This document shows positions 9,602 to 17,169 of a DNA stretch of 64,000 bases, piece by piece (the first letter of the stretch is position 1; the number at the start of each line of letters is the position of its first letter). The notes below the pieces were generated by a model. It had not been told where the DNA came from. It saw nothing but the letters and a program-made list of their open reading frames with translations, and did no database searches. The position numbers and the translations under genes are program-made. The stretch is from DAOUKH01 sp965261455 (GTDB lineage: Bacteria > Chloroflexota > Dehalococcoidia > SHYB01), in contig OZ253453.1 of the NCBI GenBank assembly GCA_965261455.1, positions 558,001-622,000 on the forward strand, in the 5' to 3' direction.

Positions 9602-10245
9602 GCATGCAACCGTCGTCTCCCCTGCGGCTCGATCTCGGTGGTTCCCAGTGCTCGAGCCTGGAGATGCACTTCTTTGTCTCGTTGCCCGAGCCGGTGCGCC
9701 AGGAACTCGCCGCCCTCGGCGCGCGCGAGGCGGAAGACGTCGAGGACCGCATCTTCTTTCACGAGGACTACCGCCACGAGACGCAGAAGGTCCATAGCTG
9801 GGGCGAGGTCCAGATCGTGGCCGACGGCGAGAGCGAGGTTGCCGTCGAGTATCTGGTGGAAAGCGAGCTTGACGACCAGACGGAGCTCCACCAGACGGAC
9901 TTCACGCTCTCGCATCTGTTCGGCGCGCTCGAATCGATGGACGGGCGGATCGAAGCCGCCTTCACGCTCCGCTTCGACTTGGGCCCAGCCTCGACGGGGC
10001 GCCTGCTGCGTCTCTTCCCCTATAGCGCGAGCATCAACAGCGGCCTCTCTGTCGAGTACCGCGGCGCGCACGTGGCGATCAAGACACCCGAGGGCGACGC
10101 CTTCGACGTGTGGTACGACCTCCGCCCCGACGACACCATGGAGGCGACGGTGCGCTTCGCGCTCACCGAGCGCCCCGCGGTCGAGCTTCCCGGCCGTGGC
10201 CTCGAATGGGGCCGCAAGGCCATGGCGCGCGTCCTCGGCCCGTAG
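9598..10245 (+). CDS. Unknown protein translationally coupled to secA
   Basis: A 215-residue acidic protein whose ATG overlaps the secA stop codon (ATGA), so its synthesis is likely tied to SecA translation. No signal peptide, membrane segment or recognised domain is visible. The sequence alternates short hydrophobic strands with acidic turns (for example EVAVEYLVESELDDQTEL), which suggests a beta-rich soluble fold. The frame is open from 9580, but the overlap start is the natural one. The function is not known; the coupling hints at a role around export or a co-regulated housekeeping task. Confidence 0.75.
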   Translation: MSMQPSSPLRLDLGGSQCSSLEMHFFVSLPEPVRQELAALGAREAEDVEDRIFFHEDYRHETQKVHSWGEVQIVADGESEVAVEYLVESELDDQTELHQTDFTLSHLFGALESMDGRIEAAFTLRFDLGPASTGRLLRLFPYSASINSGLSVEYRGAHVAIKTPEGDAFDVWYDLRPDDTMEATVRFALTERPAVELPGRGLEWGRKAMARVLGP

Positions 10246-10320
10246 CCCCGTCCTCGCCGCCGCGGCTAGAATGCGAGCATGGGGCCGCCCGCCGCGAGGC
10301 GTCCCTCCCCACAGCGCGCC

Positions 10321-12036
10321 ATGAACAACGCCAACGTGGCCGAAGTCCTCGACCGCATGGCGGACCTCCTCGACATCAAGGGGGAGCCGCGGTATAAGGT
10401 CGTGGCATATCAGAAGGCCGCGCGCGGCGTTGCCTATTCCGAAATTGACGTGCACGATCTCGCTGTCGCCGGCGCCCTCACCGGCTTGCCCGGCGTAGGC
10501 AAGAGCCTGGCGCGGAAGATCACCGAGCTCGTGGAGACGGGCCGCCTCCGCGAGTACGAAGACCTGCAGGGCGACCTGCCCGATGGCGTGCTCCGCATCC
10601 TCGACGTGCCGGGCATCGGCCCCAAGCTGGCCTACAAGATCGGCGCCGACCTCGGGGTGACCACGCTCGAAGCGTTGGAGAAGGCGATCCACGACGGCCG
10701 GTTCGAGGCGCTACCAGGCGTCGGTAGGAAGACCGGCGAGAACATCCTCCGCAGCATTGAGACGCGGCGCTCAAAGGACGACCGCATCCTGCTGGGCAAG
10801 GCGCTGCCGCTCGCCGACGAGATCTGCGCCGCCCTGCGTCCCATCGCGCCCAACGCGACGCCCGCCGGCAGCCTCCGCCGCCGCGAGGAGACCGTCGGCG
10901 ACATCGACATCATCGCCGCCTGCCCCGACCCCGCCCGCGCCGTCGAGGCCTTCACCGGGCTGCCCTTCGTCACCGAAACCCTTGCCAGGGGTCCGACGAA
11001 GGCCGCCGTCATCGTTCGGGGCGACCTCCGGGTCGACTTTCGCGTCGTGGAGGAAGAGTCCTTCGGCAATCTGTTGCAGCACTTCACGGGAAGCAAGGAG
11101 CACAACGTCTTGCTTCGTGAACGGGCCAAGCGCATGGGCCTGAGTGTGAGCGAGTACGGCATCAAGCATCTCGACACCGGCGAGGTCGAGCGCTTCCGCA
11201 CAGAGGAGGAGGTGTACGCGCGGCTGGGTCTCGCGTGGATGCCGCCGGAGGTGCGATGGGGCCGCGGCGAGATCGTCGCCGCCGAAACTGGTAGCTTTCC
11301 TAAACTTATCGAAAAGCCAGACCTCAAGGGCGACCTCCATGGCCACACGGACTGGAGCGACGGACGAGCCGCCATCGTGGAGATGCGGGAGAAGGCGAAG
11401 GCGCTGGGGTACGAGTACTCCGCCATCACCGACCACTCCATTGGCCGCGGCATCGCGAATGGGCTCAGCGAGGAGCGGCTGCGCGAGCAGGTGGCGATCG
11501 TCCACGCCACCAACGAGGCGGCGGACGACGGCTTCACCCTGCTCACCGGCACCGAGGTGGACATTCGCGCCGACGGGACCCTCGACTTCTCCGACGCGCT
11601 GCTTGGCGATCTGGACGTGGTGGTGGCGTCGATTCACTCCGCGATGGGGCAGGACGAGGCGACGATGACCCGCCGCGTCATCCGCGCGATGGAGAACCCG
11701 CACGTCGACATCATCGGGCACCTGTCCTCGCGGCTCATCGGCGAGCGGCGCCCGGTCGACCTCGACATGGAGGCCGTGCTCGAAGCGGCGGCACGCACCG
11801 GAACCGCCATCGAGATCAACGCCACGCCGTCGCGCCTCGACCTCCGCGATGTCTACGTCCGGAGGGCGCGCGAGCTTGGGGTGAAACTCGTGATAAGCAC
11901 CGACGCCCACGCCACGGGGCACTTGGACGGCGTCGGGTTCGGGATCGACGTGGCCCGCCGCGGCATGTGCGCCCCCGGCGACATCCTCAACACCAGACCC
12001 CTCAGCGAGTTCAGGGCGACCCTGAAACCGTCGTAG
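10321..12036 (+). CDS. polX: DNA polymerase/3'-5' exonuclease PolX
   Basis: A 571-residue family-X repair polymerase with a PHP exonuclease domain, normal for bacterial PolX and associated with base-excision repair. The N-terminal third has helix-hairpin-helix motifs (GLPGVGKSLARKI, DVPGIGPKLAYKI, ALPGVGRKTGENIL). The palm has the catalytic GDIDIIAA and VDFRVV. The C-terminal PHP domain has the metal-binding series GDLHGHTDWSDG, ITDHS, ASIHSAM, DIIGH and ISTDAHA. The ATG at 10321 is preferred to the open frame from 10279 because family similarity starts at once after it. It follows the secA-linked gene by 75 bases. Confidence 0.95.
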   Translation: MNNANVAEVLDRMADLLDIKGEPRYKVVAYQKAARGVAYSEIDVHDLAVAGALTGLPGVGKSLARKITELVETGRLREYEDLQGDLPDGVLRILDVPGIGPKLAYKIGADLGVTTLEALEKAIHDGRFEALPGVGRKTGENILRSIETRRSKDDRILLGKALPLADEICAALRPIAPNATPAGSLRRREETVGDIDIIAACPDPARAVEAFTGLPFVTETLARGPTKAAVIVRGDLRVDFRVVEEESFGNLLQHFTGSKEHNVLLRERAKRMGLSVSEYGIKHLDTGEVERFRTEEEVYARLGLAWMPPEVRWGRGEIVAAETGSFPKLIEKPDLKGDLHGHTDWSDGRAAIVEMREKAKALGYEYSAITDHSIGRGIANGLSEERLREQVAIVHATNEAADDGFTLLTGTEVDIRADGTLDFSDALLGDLDVVVASIHSAMGQDEATMTRRVIRAMENPHVDIIGHLSSRLIGERRPVDLDMEAVLEAAARTGTAIEINATPSRLDLRDVYVRRARELGVKLVISTDAHATGHLDGVGFGIDVARRGMCAPGDILNTRPLSEFRATLKPS

Positions 12037-12065
12037 TCCACTGCGGCAACGTCAGGGGCGCTGAC

Positions 12066-12094
12066 TTGCTATAACGTGACCGGCTCGATAAAAT
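12066..12094 (+). promoter_or_regulatory. Promoter of the tRNA-Gln/tRNA-Glu pair
   Basis: TTGCTA at 12066-12071 and TAAAAT at 12089-12094 are separated by exactly 17 bases. The predicted transcript start lies a few bases before the first tRNA base at 12106. This is the best-spaced sigma70-type promoter in the left third of the window. Confidence 0.65.
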
Positions 12095-12105
12095 TGGAGA
12101 TAGGT

Positions 12106-12179
12106 TGGGGATTAGTCTAGCGGTAGGACAGCAGACTCTGGATCTGTAGGCCCTGGTTCGAATCCAGGATCCCCAGCCA
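12106..12179 (+). tRNA. tRNA-Gln (anticodon CTG)
   Basis: A complete cloverleaf: acceptor TGGGGAT pairs with ATCCCCA, the anticodon stem GCAGA/TCTGT carries loop CTCTGGA with anticodon CTG, and the T arm is CCTGG-TTCGAAT-CCAGG. Discriminator G is followed by a genome-encoded CCA at 12177-12179. It reads the CAG codon. Five bases separate it from tRNA-Glu, so the two are processed from one transcript. Confidence 0.95.
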
Positions 12180-12184
12180 ATCGT

Positions 12185-12261
12185 GGCGCATTGGTCTAGC
12201 GGCCCAGGACGCCGCCCTCTCAAGGCGGAGGTCGCGGGTTCGAATCCCGCATGCGCTACCA
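12185..12261 (+). tRNA. tRNA-Glu (anticodon CTC)
   Basis: A complete cloverleaf: acceptor GGCGCAT pairs with ATGCGCT (first pair G-U), anticodon stem CCGCC/GGCGG with loop CTCTCAA and anticodon CTC, T arm GCGGG-TTCGAAT-CCCGC, discriminator A, encoded CCA at 12259-12261. It reads GAG. An integrase fragment lies about 160 bases downstream, making its 3' end a likely attachment site for the island to the right. Confidence 0.95.
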
Positions 12262-12419
12262 TCTAACCTTCTCATGCGGTTCTCCGTCGCCGCATAGAAT
12301 CTTGTGTCAAACCTGTTGTAGTCGCGTAGGAGCGTCTCACGTGTCCTCGCAACGCCCTGAGGTGTCTCGTCGATGTGTGGTACCGCAATGTGGTACTGAG
12401 CACGGCACGGAGGGTCCAA

Positions 12420-12704
12420 GTGCTGACACACACGAAGGCGAAGGCGCTGAAGGAGCCAGGGCGCTACGGCGACGGCGGGGGCCTCTATCTCGTCGTGAGC
12501 AAGGGCGGCTCGAAGAAATGGGTTCAGCGCATCGTCGTGCACGGGCGGCGGCGCGATATAGGTCTGGGCGGCTTTCCGGCGATCTCGCTGGCGAAGGCAC
12601 GAGAACGGGCTATGCGGCCTAACGCGACTGGAGGTCTAGCTGAAATGTTCGGTCAGCGGGCGAACATCCGAATCATGATCGTGGAGGGGATTCCGAAGCG
12701 ATGA
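12420..12704 (+). pseudogene. Tyrosine integrase, N-terminal fragment (DUF4102-type arm-binding domain)
   Basis: Residues 1-64 match the arm-type DNA-binding domain of P4-like site-specific integrases: LTHTKAKALKEPG, then YGDGGGLYLVVSKGGSKKW and DIGLGGFPAISLAKARE. The GTG at 12420 has a GGAGG site seven bases upstream. After about 12605 the sequence no longer resembles an integrase, and the frame ends at 12704 after unrelated residues. The core-binding and catalytic domains (about 320 residues) are missing, so it cannot recombine DNA. It lies just downstream of tRNA-Glu, the usual place for such an integrase, and marks the left side of a decayed island. Confidence 0.8.
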
Positions 12705-12720
12705 CTGTAGGGCCATTCTC

Positions 12721-13345
12721 ATGACCAATCGGCTCAACAGCAGCCCTGGGTGGAGGTTTCCGCCACGGAACGGTGGCATTGACTTCGTGACCGATCCGTC
12801 GAGTGCGCACTTCAGCGACGCTCCGATTTCCAAACTGGTTCGGGAAATCGTTCAGAACTCCCTGGACGCCAAGGACAGCGGATACGTCGACCCGGTGATT
12901 GTCGAATTCGCGGAGACGAGCGTGACCCGCAGTCAAATGGGAGGAGACTCCCTGGAGCAACATATCGCGGCTTGCTTCGATCGCTCCGCAGCCGAGGGAA
13001 GACCAGGAGCTATGGCGACCTACAAGCGCGCGCTGGAGATTTCTCGACGGAGAACCATTCGCTGCCTAAAGGCCCAGGACAGCGGTACGGTTGGACTGGA
13101 TGAAGCCAGATGGAACGCTCTGGTCATTCAAGAGGGGGCAGTTCGTAAGCTCGGCGGTTCGCCAGGTGGTTCCTACGGCATCGGCAAGAACGCGGTGCTG
13201 AACGTCTCGGATCTCCAGACCGTCTTCTACTCCACGCGGTACGTCTCCCGCAAGGGGCGCGTGGAAAAGATGCAAGGCAAGGCCACCCTTATGGGACATC
13301 CAGCTCCAGGCCGTTCCGGTGAGCAGCTTCAGCATATCGGGTTTA
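12721..13345 (+). pseudogene. GHKL-type ATPase, N-terminal part only
   Basis: About 205 residues of a histidine-kinase/HSP90-like ATPase. The N box is LVREIVQNSLDAKDS (residues 38-52), the G1-like motif is CLKAQDSGTVGL and the G2 loop is GGSYGIGKNAV. Homologues of this architecture are several hundred residues longer. Near 13345 the sequence switches to unrelated DNA and the frame runs on to a stop at 13482 without family resemblance. Stand-alone GHKL ATPases of this type are common in mobile and defence islands, which fits the setting. No clear ribosome site precedes the ATG. Confidence 0.65.
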
Positions 13346-13468
13346 CAAACGGCTCTGCTAGTTGTCGGCGCGATGGCCGCCGGCGGCCTCTTGCAGGTCA
13401 TTGGAGAAGGGCCGGCGGGACGGGGCGGCGGCGCGGCGCTTACGATCTTCGCTATTCTGTGGGGGTAG
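13346..13468 (+). pseudogene. C-terminal piece of a small hydrophobic protein
   Basis: In the frame one base off the ATPase frame, about 40 codons ending in TAG at 13466-13468 read as a hydrophobic, glycine-rich tail (LLVVGAMAAGGLLQV, then ALTIFAILWG). It has no start of its own and begins where the ATPase similarity stops, so it looks like the end of a gene joined here by deletion. Small phage-type membrane proteins have this character, but no family is recognised. Confidence 0.3.
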
Positions 13469-13478
13469 GGAAAAGGCC

Positions 13479-13592
13479 ATGAGGGCGTTCCGTCTGCTGA
13501 ATAGCCTGGCGCTGACCGCTATCGCGCTGATAGGGGGCAAGGAGGGTGAGCGCCCAAGTCGTCATCGCTCGCCTTTCTCCGCTGGAGCCTAG
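13479..13592 (+). CDS. Possible 37-residue peptide with hydrophobic N-terminus
   Basis: ATG at 13479, eleven bases after the preceding stop, with a GGGAAAAGG purine run before it. The peptide begins MRAFRLLNSLALTAIALIGG, a short membrane-like segment, then turns basic. No family is recognised. It may be a real small gene of the island or chance. Confidence 0.25.
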   Translation: MRAFRLLNSLALTAIALIGGKEGERPSRHRSPFSAGA

Positions 13593-13616
13593 AGTACGAG
13601 GGAGGAAAAGGGAAAA

Positions 13617-13775
13617 ATGAGCATGGTATGTGAGGACTGCGGCGAAGAACCGGCCCTCCCCGGCCAGAAGGTTTGTGGGTATTGCAGCGACTATGCCGAT
13701 TACCGCGCCTCTGTGGCTCGTCAGAATCAGCGGGCGCAGCTCGCCGCACTCGACCGCGAGCTCGGGCCGGGGGGG
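13617..13775 (+). pseudogene. Zinc-ribbon small protein, 5' part
   Basis: Starts ATG at 13617 behind a strong GGAGG. The 53 residues contain two CxxC pairs (CEDCGEEPALPGQKVCGYC) followed by a helical segment (DYADYRASVARQNQRAQL, then LDREL). It is clearly related to the minus-strand gene at 14110-14422. From about 13776 the DNA is the antisense of a DUF5131 pseudogene, so the rest of the 136-codon open frame is probably not genuine. The zinc ribbon suggests nucleic-acid or protein binding; the specific role is unknown. Confidence 0.55.
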
Positions 13776-14106
13776 CTAGCCGGTCGGCATCTGCCGCTAG
13801 AGCCGCCCGTCGAGGAGCGCCTTGTCCTTCCCCCGCTTGTCGCTTGGCGCACCGAGTTGCTTCAGGAAGTAGGCCACCCCGCTCTCCGCGCACTGGTCCC
13901 GAAGCGAGCGCGCGGTTTCTCCCATCGCAACCGGACCTCGAACCAGGTCGTCGTGCAGCGTCACGTTGAAGCCGTCGCGGTAGCGCGGCGAACCCTTCAG
14001 ACGTCCCAGGCCAGCCGTTCGGCGTAGCAGTTGGCGCACCCTGGGCTGATATTCTCGCAGCCCGTCACCGGATTCACGTCTGCTCGGTCCACTCGATATT
14101 GCTCAT
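13776..14106 (-). pseudogene. DUF5131 (phage Gp37/Gp68-like) pseudogene with internal deletion
   Basis: Starts ATG at 14106 with MSNIEWTEQT, then a one-base deletion: TGGAAT has become TGAAT. The conserved NPVTGCENISPGC and CYAERLA follow in the shifted frame. Next come SPRYRDGFNVTLHDD and, directly, the family C-terminus SLRDQCAESGVAYFLKQLG. About 130 middle residues are absent. Near the end DGRL is followed by TAG where the family has Trp, then RQMPTG and the true stop at 13776. So there are at least one frameshift, one nonsense codon and one large deletion. It sits three bases after the zinc-ribbon gene on the same strand, like an operon. Confidence 0.75.
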
Positions 14107-14109
14107 CGC

Positions 14110-14422
14110 TTAGACTCCACAGTGCCCCTCACATTCGTTCTCAAACCCATCGCCGAGGGGTAGCCGCCCCCGCATCGCGTCGCCGGCAACGGCCTCGGCC
14201 AGCGGGCGCCGAGAGACGTGCAGGAACTTCCGATAGTGCGTCTCCGTGTTGCGTATCTTCGCGCCCGCCCCCGTCGAGGTCGCGGTCCAGCAGTGAGAGC
14301 TCGTACCGCTGATACGCCCGCGCCTCCGCAGCCTTGTACTCGTTATAGTCGTCGCACCACTTGCAGATCGCCTTCCCCGGCTGCTGCGGTTCCTCGCCGC
14401 AGTCTTCGCAGAGTAGCGCCAT
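14110..14422 (-). pseudogene. Zinc-ribbon small protein, frameshifted
   Basis: Starts ATG at 14422 behind a GGAGG. The N-terminus MALLCEDCGEEPQQPGKAI and CKWC form a two-CxxC zinc ribbon, followed by a helix and LLDRDLDGG. In a GACGGGGGCGGGCG tract near 14265 the natural reading changes frame: the shifted frame gives a protein-like tail (KIRNTETHYRKFLHVSRRPL) ending at TAA 14110-14112. The unshifted frame becomes low-complexity. A one-base indel in the G tract, real or from sequencing, explains this. The gene is paralogous to the plus-strand fragment at 13617 and precedes the DUF5131 pseudogene, with whose start it is nearly contiguous. Confidence 0.65.
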
Positions 14423-14689
14423 GGCTTTACCTCCAAGGGCAGGGAGATGGCGTCGAGCCGCTAATGGCTGCTACGGCGACGATGAGGCCCCCCGAGGCCT
14501 ATGGCGAGCGCAGCTATCAACTCTGGGGGATTATATCCTGCCGCGCCGCTGGCGGCCCATGCTTTAGCCAGACACTACTCGCCAGGCGCTTCTCTCACGG
14601 CGGCGCTTTCAACATCAGGTGTCCAATCCTGAACGGTACGGGCCTCGGGCTAGTGGCCCTTGGCGCCCTCCCACTTCCCGCCGGACTTG

Positions 14690-14975
14690 TAGGTGACTTC
14701 GACCTTCCACTACTAGGGACGGCAGGAGCTTCTTGGCCACCAGCTTGAGGGCATCGGCCTGGAGGTTGTTCCGGTAGGCCATGAAGACGACCTTGACTGG
14801 CCGGGACAGGCCGATGCGCCAGGAGCGACGTGAGGCCTGGCGCATGGTGGAGACCGGCTAGTCCGTCTCGAACCCGGCGATGGTAGGGAAGTCCACGAGG
14901 TCGAGGCCCGTGCACCAGCCTGGGGTGGTAGCCAAGGCGCTCCCGTGTCTTGCTGACAAGGCCCGCGCACGGTTC
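14690..14975 (-). pseudogene. SNF2-type helicase, C-terminal fragment with nonsense codon
   Basis: One frame reads TGLDLVDFPTIAGFETD, then TAG at 14858-14860, then TMRQASRRSWRIGLSRPVKV and LQADALKLVAKKL. This is the last helicase motif region of SNF2/DEAD-like helicases carried by plasmids and integrative elements, where QASRRSWRIGQ is the signature. The TAG stands where an aromatic residue is usual. The rest of the helicase is missing. Protein-like stretches in other frames between 14570 and 14690 suggest more broken downstream coding sequence. Confidence 0.65.
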
Positions 14976-15033
14976 CTGCCCTCGGCGGGCGCACCCCATT
15001 AAGAGAGAGTTAATAGTGCCTTGGGGCTAAGGG

Positions 15034-15059
15034 ATAGCCTATCCCGCGGGATAGGCTAT
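15034..15059. repeat. Perfect 26-bp palindrome
   Basis: The 26 bases from 15034 to 15059 equal their own reverse complement (centre CGCG; half-site ATAGCCTATCCCG). The left half is also part of a second, overlapping inverted repeat: GGGATAG-C-CTATCCC at 15031-15045. Three copies of the same half-site therefore lie in tandem. The array could bind a dimeric regulator or serve as a resolution or replication site. It lies in an otherwise gene-poor stretch of the mobile island. Confidence 0.8.
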
Positions 15060-15610
15060 GGCTTTCCACTGGCGGAGACTAGAATTTCCGACAACGTTTC
15101 CTTTCGCAAGGACTTCATTGATGAAGCCCGGCCAGGAAACTCCGCCCCAGCGGGATAAGGCGGCGACGCGGAGCGATGGATGACACGACGATCCAGCAAG
15201 AGGCGGCGCAACGACGCCCGGGACGGGGACAAGAGCGTCGCCGCGCCTCTCCGCCGAGCAGCGGGAGACGCTCGATTGACCGAACAGCGGGAAAGGCAAC
15301 AAGCGGCGAGGGTGAAGGCAAGGGTTGGGAGCGACGGGGGGCAACAGAATGCCGAGAGGCACCACGAGGCAGGCGGAGGCGAACCGAGCAGCCACCTGTG
15401 CCCGCGTCTCAGGCAAGGGCAGGGGGAGGGAGGACAAGACCTCCACCTCCGAGCAAATCGGCGAATGTAGGCCCACTCCGTACGCAGGGACTGATCCTTT
15501 TCGCGGGATACCAGGATGTCGATCCGTCCTCGAAGCGAGGGGAGCTCCAGCGCCTGCTCGCCGACGGCAGAGCAGGCACTTCGACACGAAAGTCTGCCAG
15601 GAGAGTCCGC
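15060..15610. other. Gene-poor island DNA
   Basis: No gene could be supported. Frames are open on both strands because of high GC, but their products are low-complexity and arginine- or proline-rich. One plus-strand frame, 15180-15470, is lysine/arginine/glutamine-rich and could be a relic of a DNA-binding protein, but no motif is visible. Sequence decay, as in the flanks, is the simplest reading. Confidence 0.4.
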
Positions 15611-15811
15611 ATGAACCGATTCCTTAGGCGGAAAGAGGTTGAGCAGATGGTCAGCCTGAGCCGCGCTTCCATCTACCGTTTAGCGGACAGTGGTGACTTT
15701 CCCCATCCCATCCGCGTCGGCCCCCGTGCCGTGCGCTGGAGCTTGAGAGACATCGAGCAGTGGATTTCGGAACGTCCCTTCACAACCGGCAAAGTTAGGG
15801 GAAGTCAGTAA
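15611..15811 (+). CDS. AlpA-like helix-turn-helix regulator/excisionase
   Basis: A 66-residue protein with the AlpA-type layout: MNRFLRRKEVEQMVSLSRAS (helix-turn-helix), IYRLADSGDFPHPIRVG (recognition region and wing), then WSLRDIEQWISER. AlpA-family proteins are small DNA-binding regulators that control excision or integrase expression in prophages and integrative elements. Here the integrase is broken, so it is probably an orphan. The frame is open upstream to 15176, but the family begins at the ATG at 15611. Confidence 0.85.
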   Translation: MNRFLRRKEVEQMVSLSRASIYRLADSGDFPHPIRVGPRAVRWSLRDIEQWISERPFTTGKVRGSQ

Positions 15812-15853
15812 GAAGGCTAGTCACACGTCCGTATTGGTAGGTGGCGAGGCGCG

Positions 15854-16000
15854 ATGAACGAGCGACCGTTGACGTTGTGCGCCTCCGCGCCTTTCGCTGA
15901 CGGTCCTTCTGCCGTTCAGATTGCCTAGGCGTTGGGTATCGACGATGGCCGCGTTCAACGCCTGATTGAGAAGGGCGCGGGCCACCGGCACGCCGGTTGA
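15854..16000 (+). pseudogene. Short coding remnant with internal TAG
   Basis: From ATG 15854 the frame reads MNERPLTLCASAPFADGPSA, hits TAG at 15926-15928, then continues in the same frame with ALGIDDGRVQRLIEKG before a stop at 15998-16000. The two halves read naturally as one helix-turn-helix-like segment with a nonsense codon. No family can be named. It is the last debris before the enolase gene on the other strand. Confidence 0.35.
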
Positions 16001-16051
16001 GCTAATCACCGCCCGGAACGATGGGGCCGCCGTGCAGGAGGCAGGGCGGTG

Positions 16052-17164
16052 CTACGTCCATGCGTCTCTGCGTACCTCCAGTCCCAACCCCGGCGCCGCG
16101 CCGACGCCCTCCCGCTCGGCAACGATAGCCCCGTCATTGCCGAACATCAGGCTCTCCGACGTGAGGTCCCGCTTCAGCAAGTGCGTGCCGAACGCGCCCT
16201 CGGACGCCACGAGATTCGTCCGCGCCGCATGCATCACCGTCAGGCCCGCGCGAGTGAGGATGCTCGTCTCTCCGACCTGTGCGCCAACAATTACGCCAAG
16301 CCCAAGCCCGGCAGCCCGCTGGGCCACTTCTATCGATCGCATGAGGCCGCCCATCTTCGAGACTCGCACGTTCACGATCCACCGGTCCGGGTCGTTCAGC
16401 CTATCCAGCTGTTCGGCGCGCAGCAGGCTCTCGTCGAGGATGATTTTCGTTCCGCACTCCACACCCACGCGCTCGAATCCGGCCAAGTCCCCTTCCTGCA
16501 GCGGCTCCTCGATTGCGTAGACTTCGTGGGGAAGCGCGTTCATGTGGCGGATGCACTCGTCCGCTGACTCCCACAGGTTGTTCGCGTCGAACCGCACTCG
16601 CAGCTCCGGGTCTGTCTTCTTCTCGAACAGGCGCATCTTCCGCCGGTCGCGCGTGAGGTTGCCCGACACCTTCACCTTGAAGTCCCGAAAGCCCCGTTTC
16701 CAGTAGCGCCGGAGCTGCCACCAATAGGCCAGGTACGGCGCGTCCCCCAACACGGCGGAGTAGGGGAACCGGCCAGTCAGCCGCGGCAGGTCCAGGACCT
16801 CCTCGATGGGGCTGAGCTCCGCCTTTCCTAGCAGATCGAGCACTGCGATTTCGATTGCGCAGAACGCTGCAGGGTTCCGGTCGATGACTTCGCGGTGAGC
16901 CTCGGCCCACGCCCGCAAGCTCTGGGCGTCGGTCACGCTGTCGGCAATCGAGTCTGCGTGCTGTCGAATGAACGCGGCGCCGCTCTCCACCGTCTCCCCG
17001 GTCACGTAGCGCCGGGGGCACCCCTCGCCGTAGCCCGCCTCGCGGGACTCCGAATGGGCCGCGACGATGAGGTTCTCCGCCTTGGCGCGGCTGGCGGATG
17101 CGTGGCGGAAGACGGCCCGGAAGGGGACGGGGAAGCTCGCGACCTCCAGCCGTTGTATACGCAA
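16052..17164 (-). CDS. Enolase-superfamily enzyme, dipeptide epimerase / N-acylamino acid racemase-like
   Basis: A 370-residue member of the mandelate racemase/muconate-lactonizing subgroup. The catalytic pattern is complete: KxK in FRDFKVKVSG on strand 2, metal ligands Asp in VRFDANN, Glu in AIEEPL and Asp in ILDESLL, and a second lysine in VNVRVSKMGG. Two opposing lysines are the signature of 1,1-proton-transfer enzymes such as Ala-Glu epimerases and N-succinylamino acid racemases, and of OSB synthase. It begins with TTG at 17164, five bases after the stop of the GH3 gene, as the last gene of a four-gene operon. An epimerase acting on an amide made by GH3 is an attractive inference, not a proof. 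Confidence 0.85.
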   Translation of the reverse strand: MRIQRLEVASFPVPFRAVFRHASASRAKAENLIVAAHSESREAGYGEGCPRRYVTGETVESGAAFIRQHADSIADSVTDAQSLRAWAEAHREVIDRNPAAFCAIEIAVLDLLGKAELSPIEEVLDLPRLTGRFPYSAVLGDAPYLAYWWQLRRYWKRGFRDFKVKVSGNLTRDRRKMRLFEKKTDPELRVRFDANNLWESADECIRHMNALPHEVYAIEEPLQEGDLAGFERVGVECGTKIILDESLLRAEQLDRLNDPDRWIVNVRVSKMGGLMRSIEVAQRAAGLGLGVIVGAQVGETSILTRAGLTVMHAARTNLVASEGAFGTHLLKRDLTSESLMFGNDGAIVAEREGVGAAPGLGLEVRRDAWT

Positions 17165-17169
17165 ATCTC

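Noticed and set aside
10771..11922. 383-codon minus-strand frame within polX
   Set aside because: Antisense shadow; PolX motifs are on the plus strand.
15039..15587. 182-codon minus-strand frame in the island
   Set aside because: Proline/serine-rich product over the palindrome, no ribosome site, no recognisable family.
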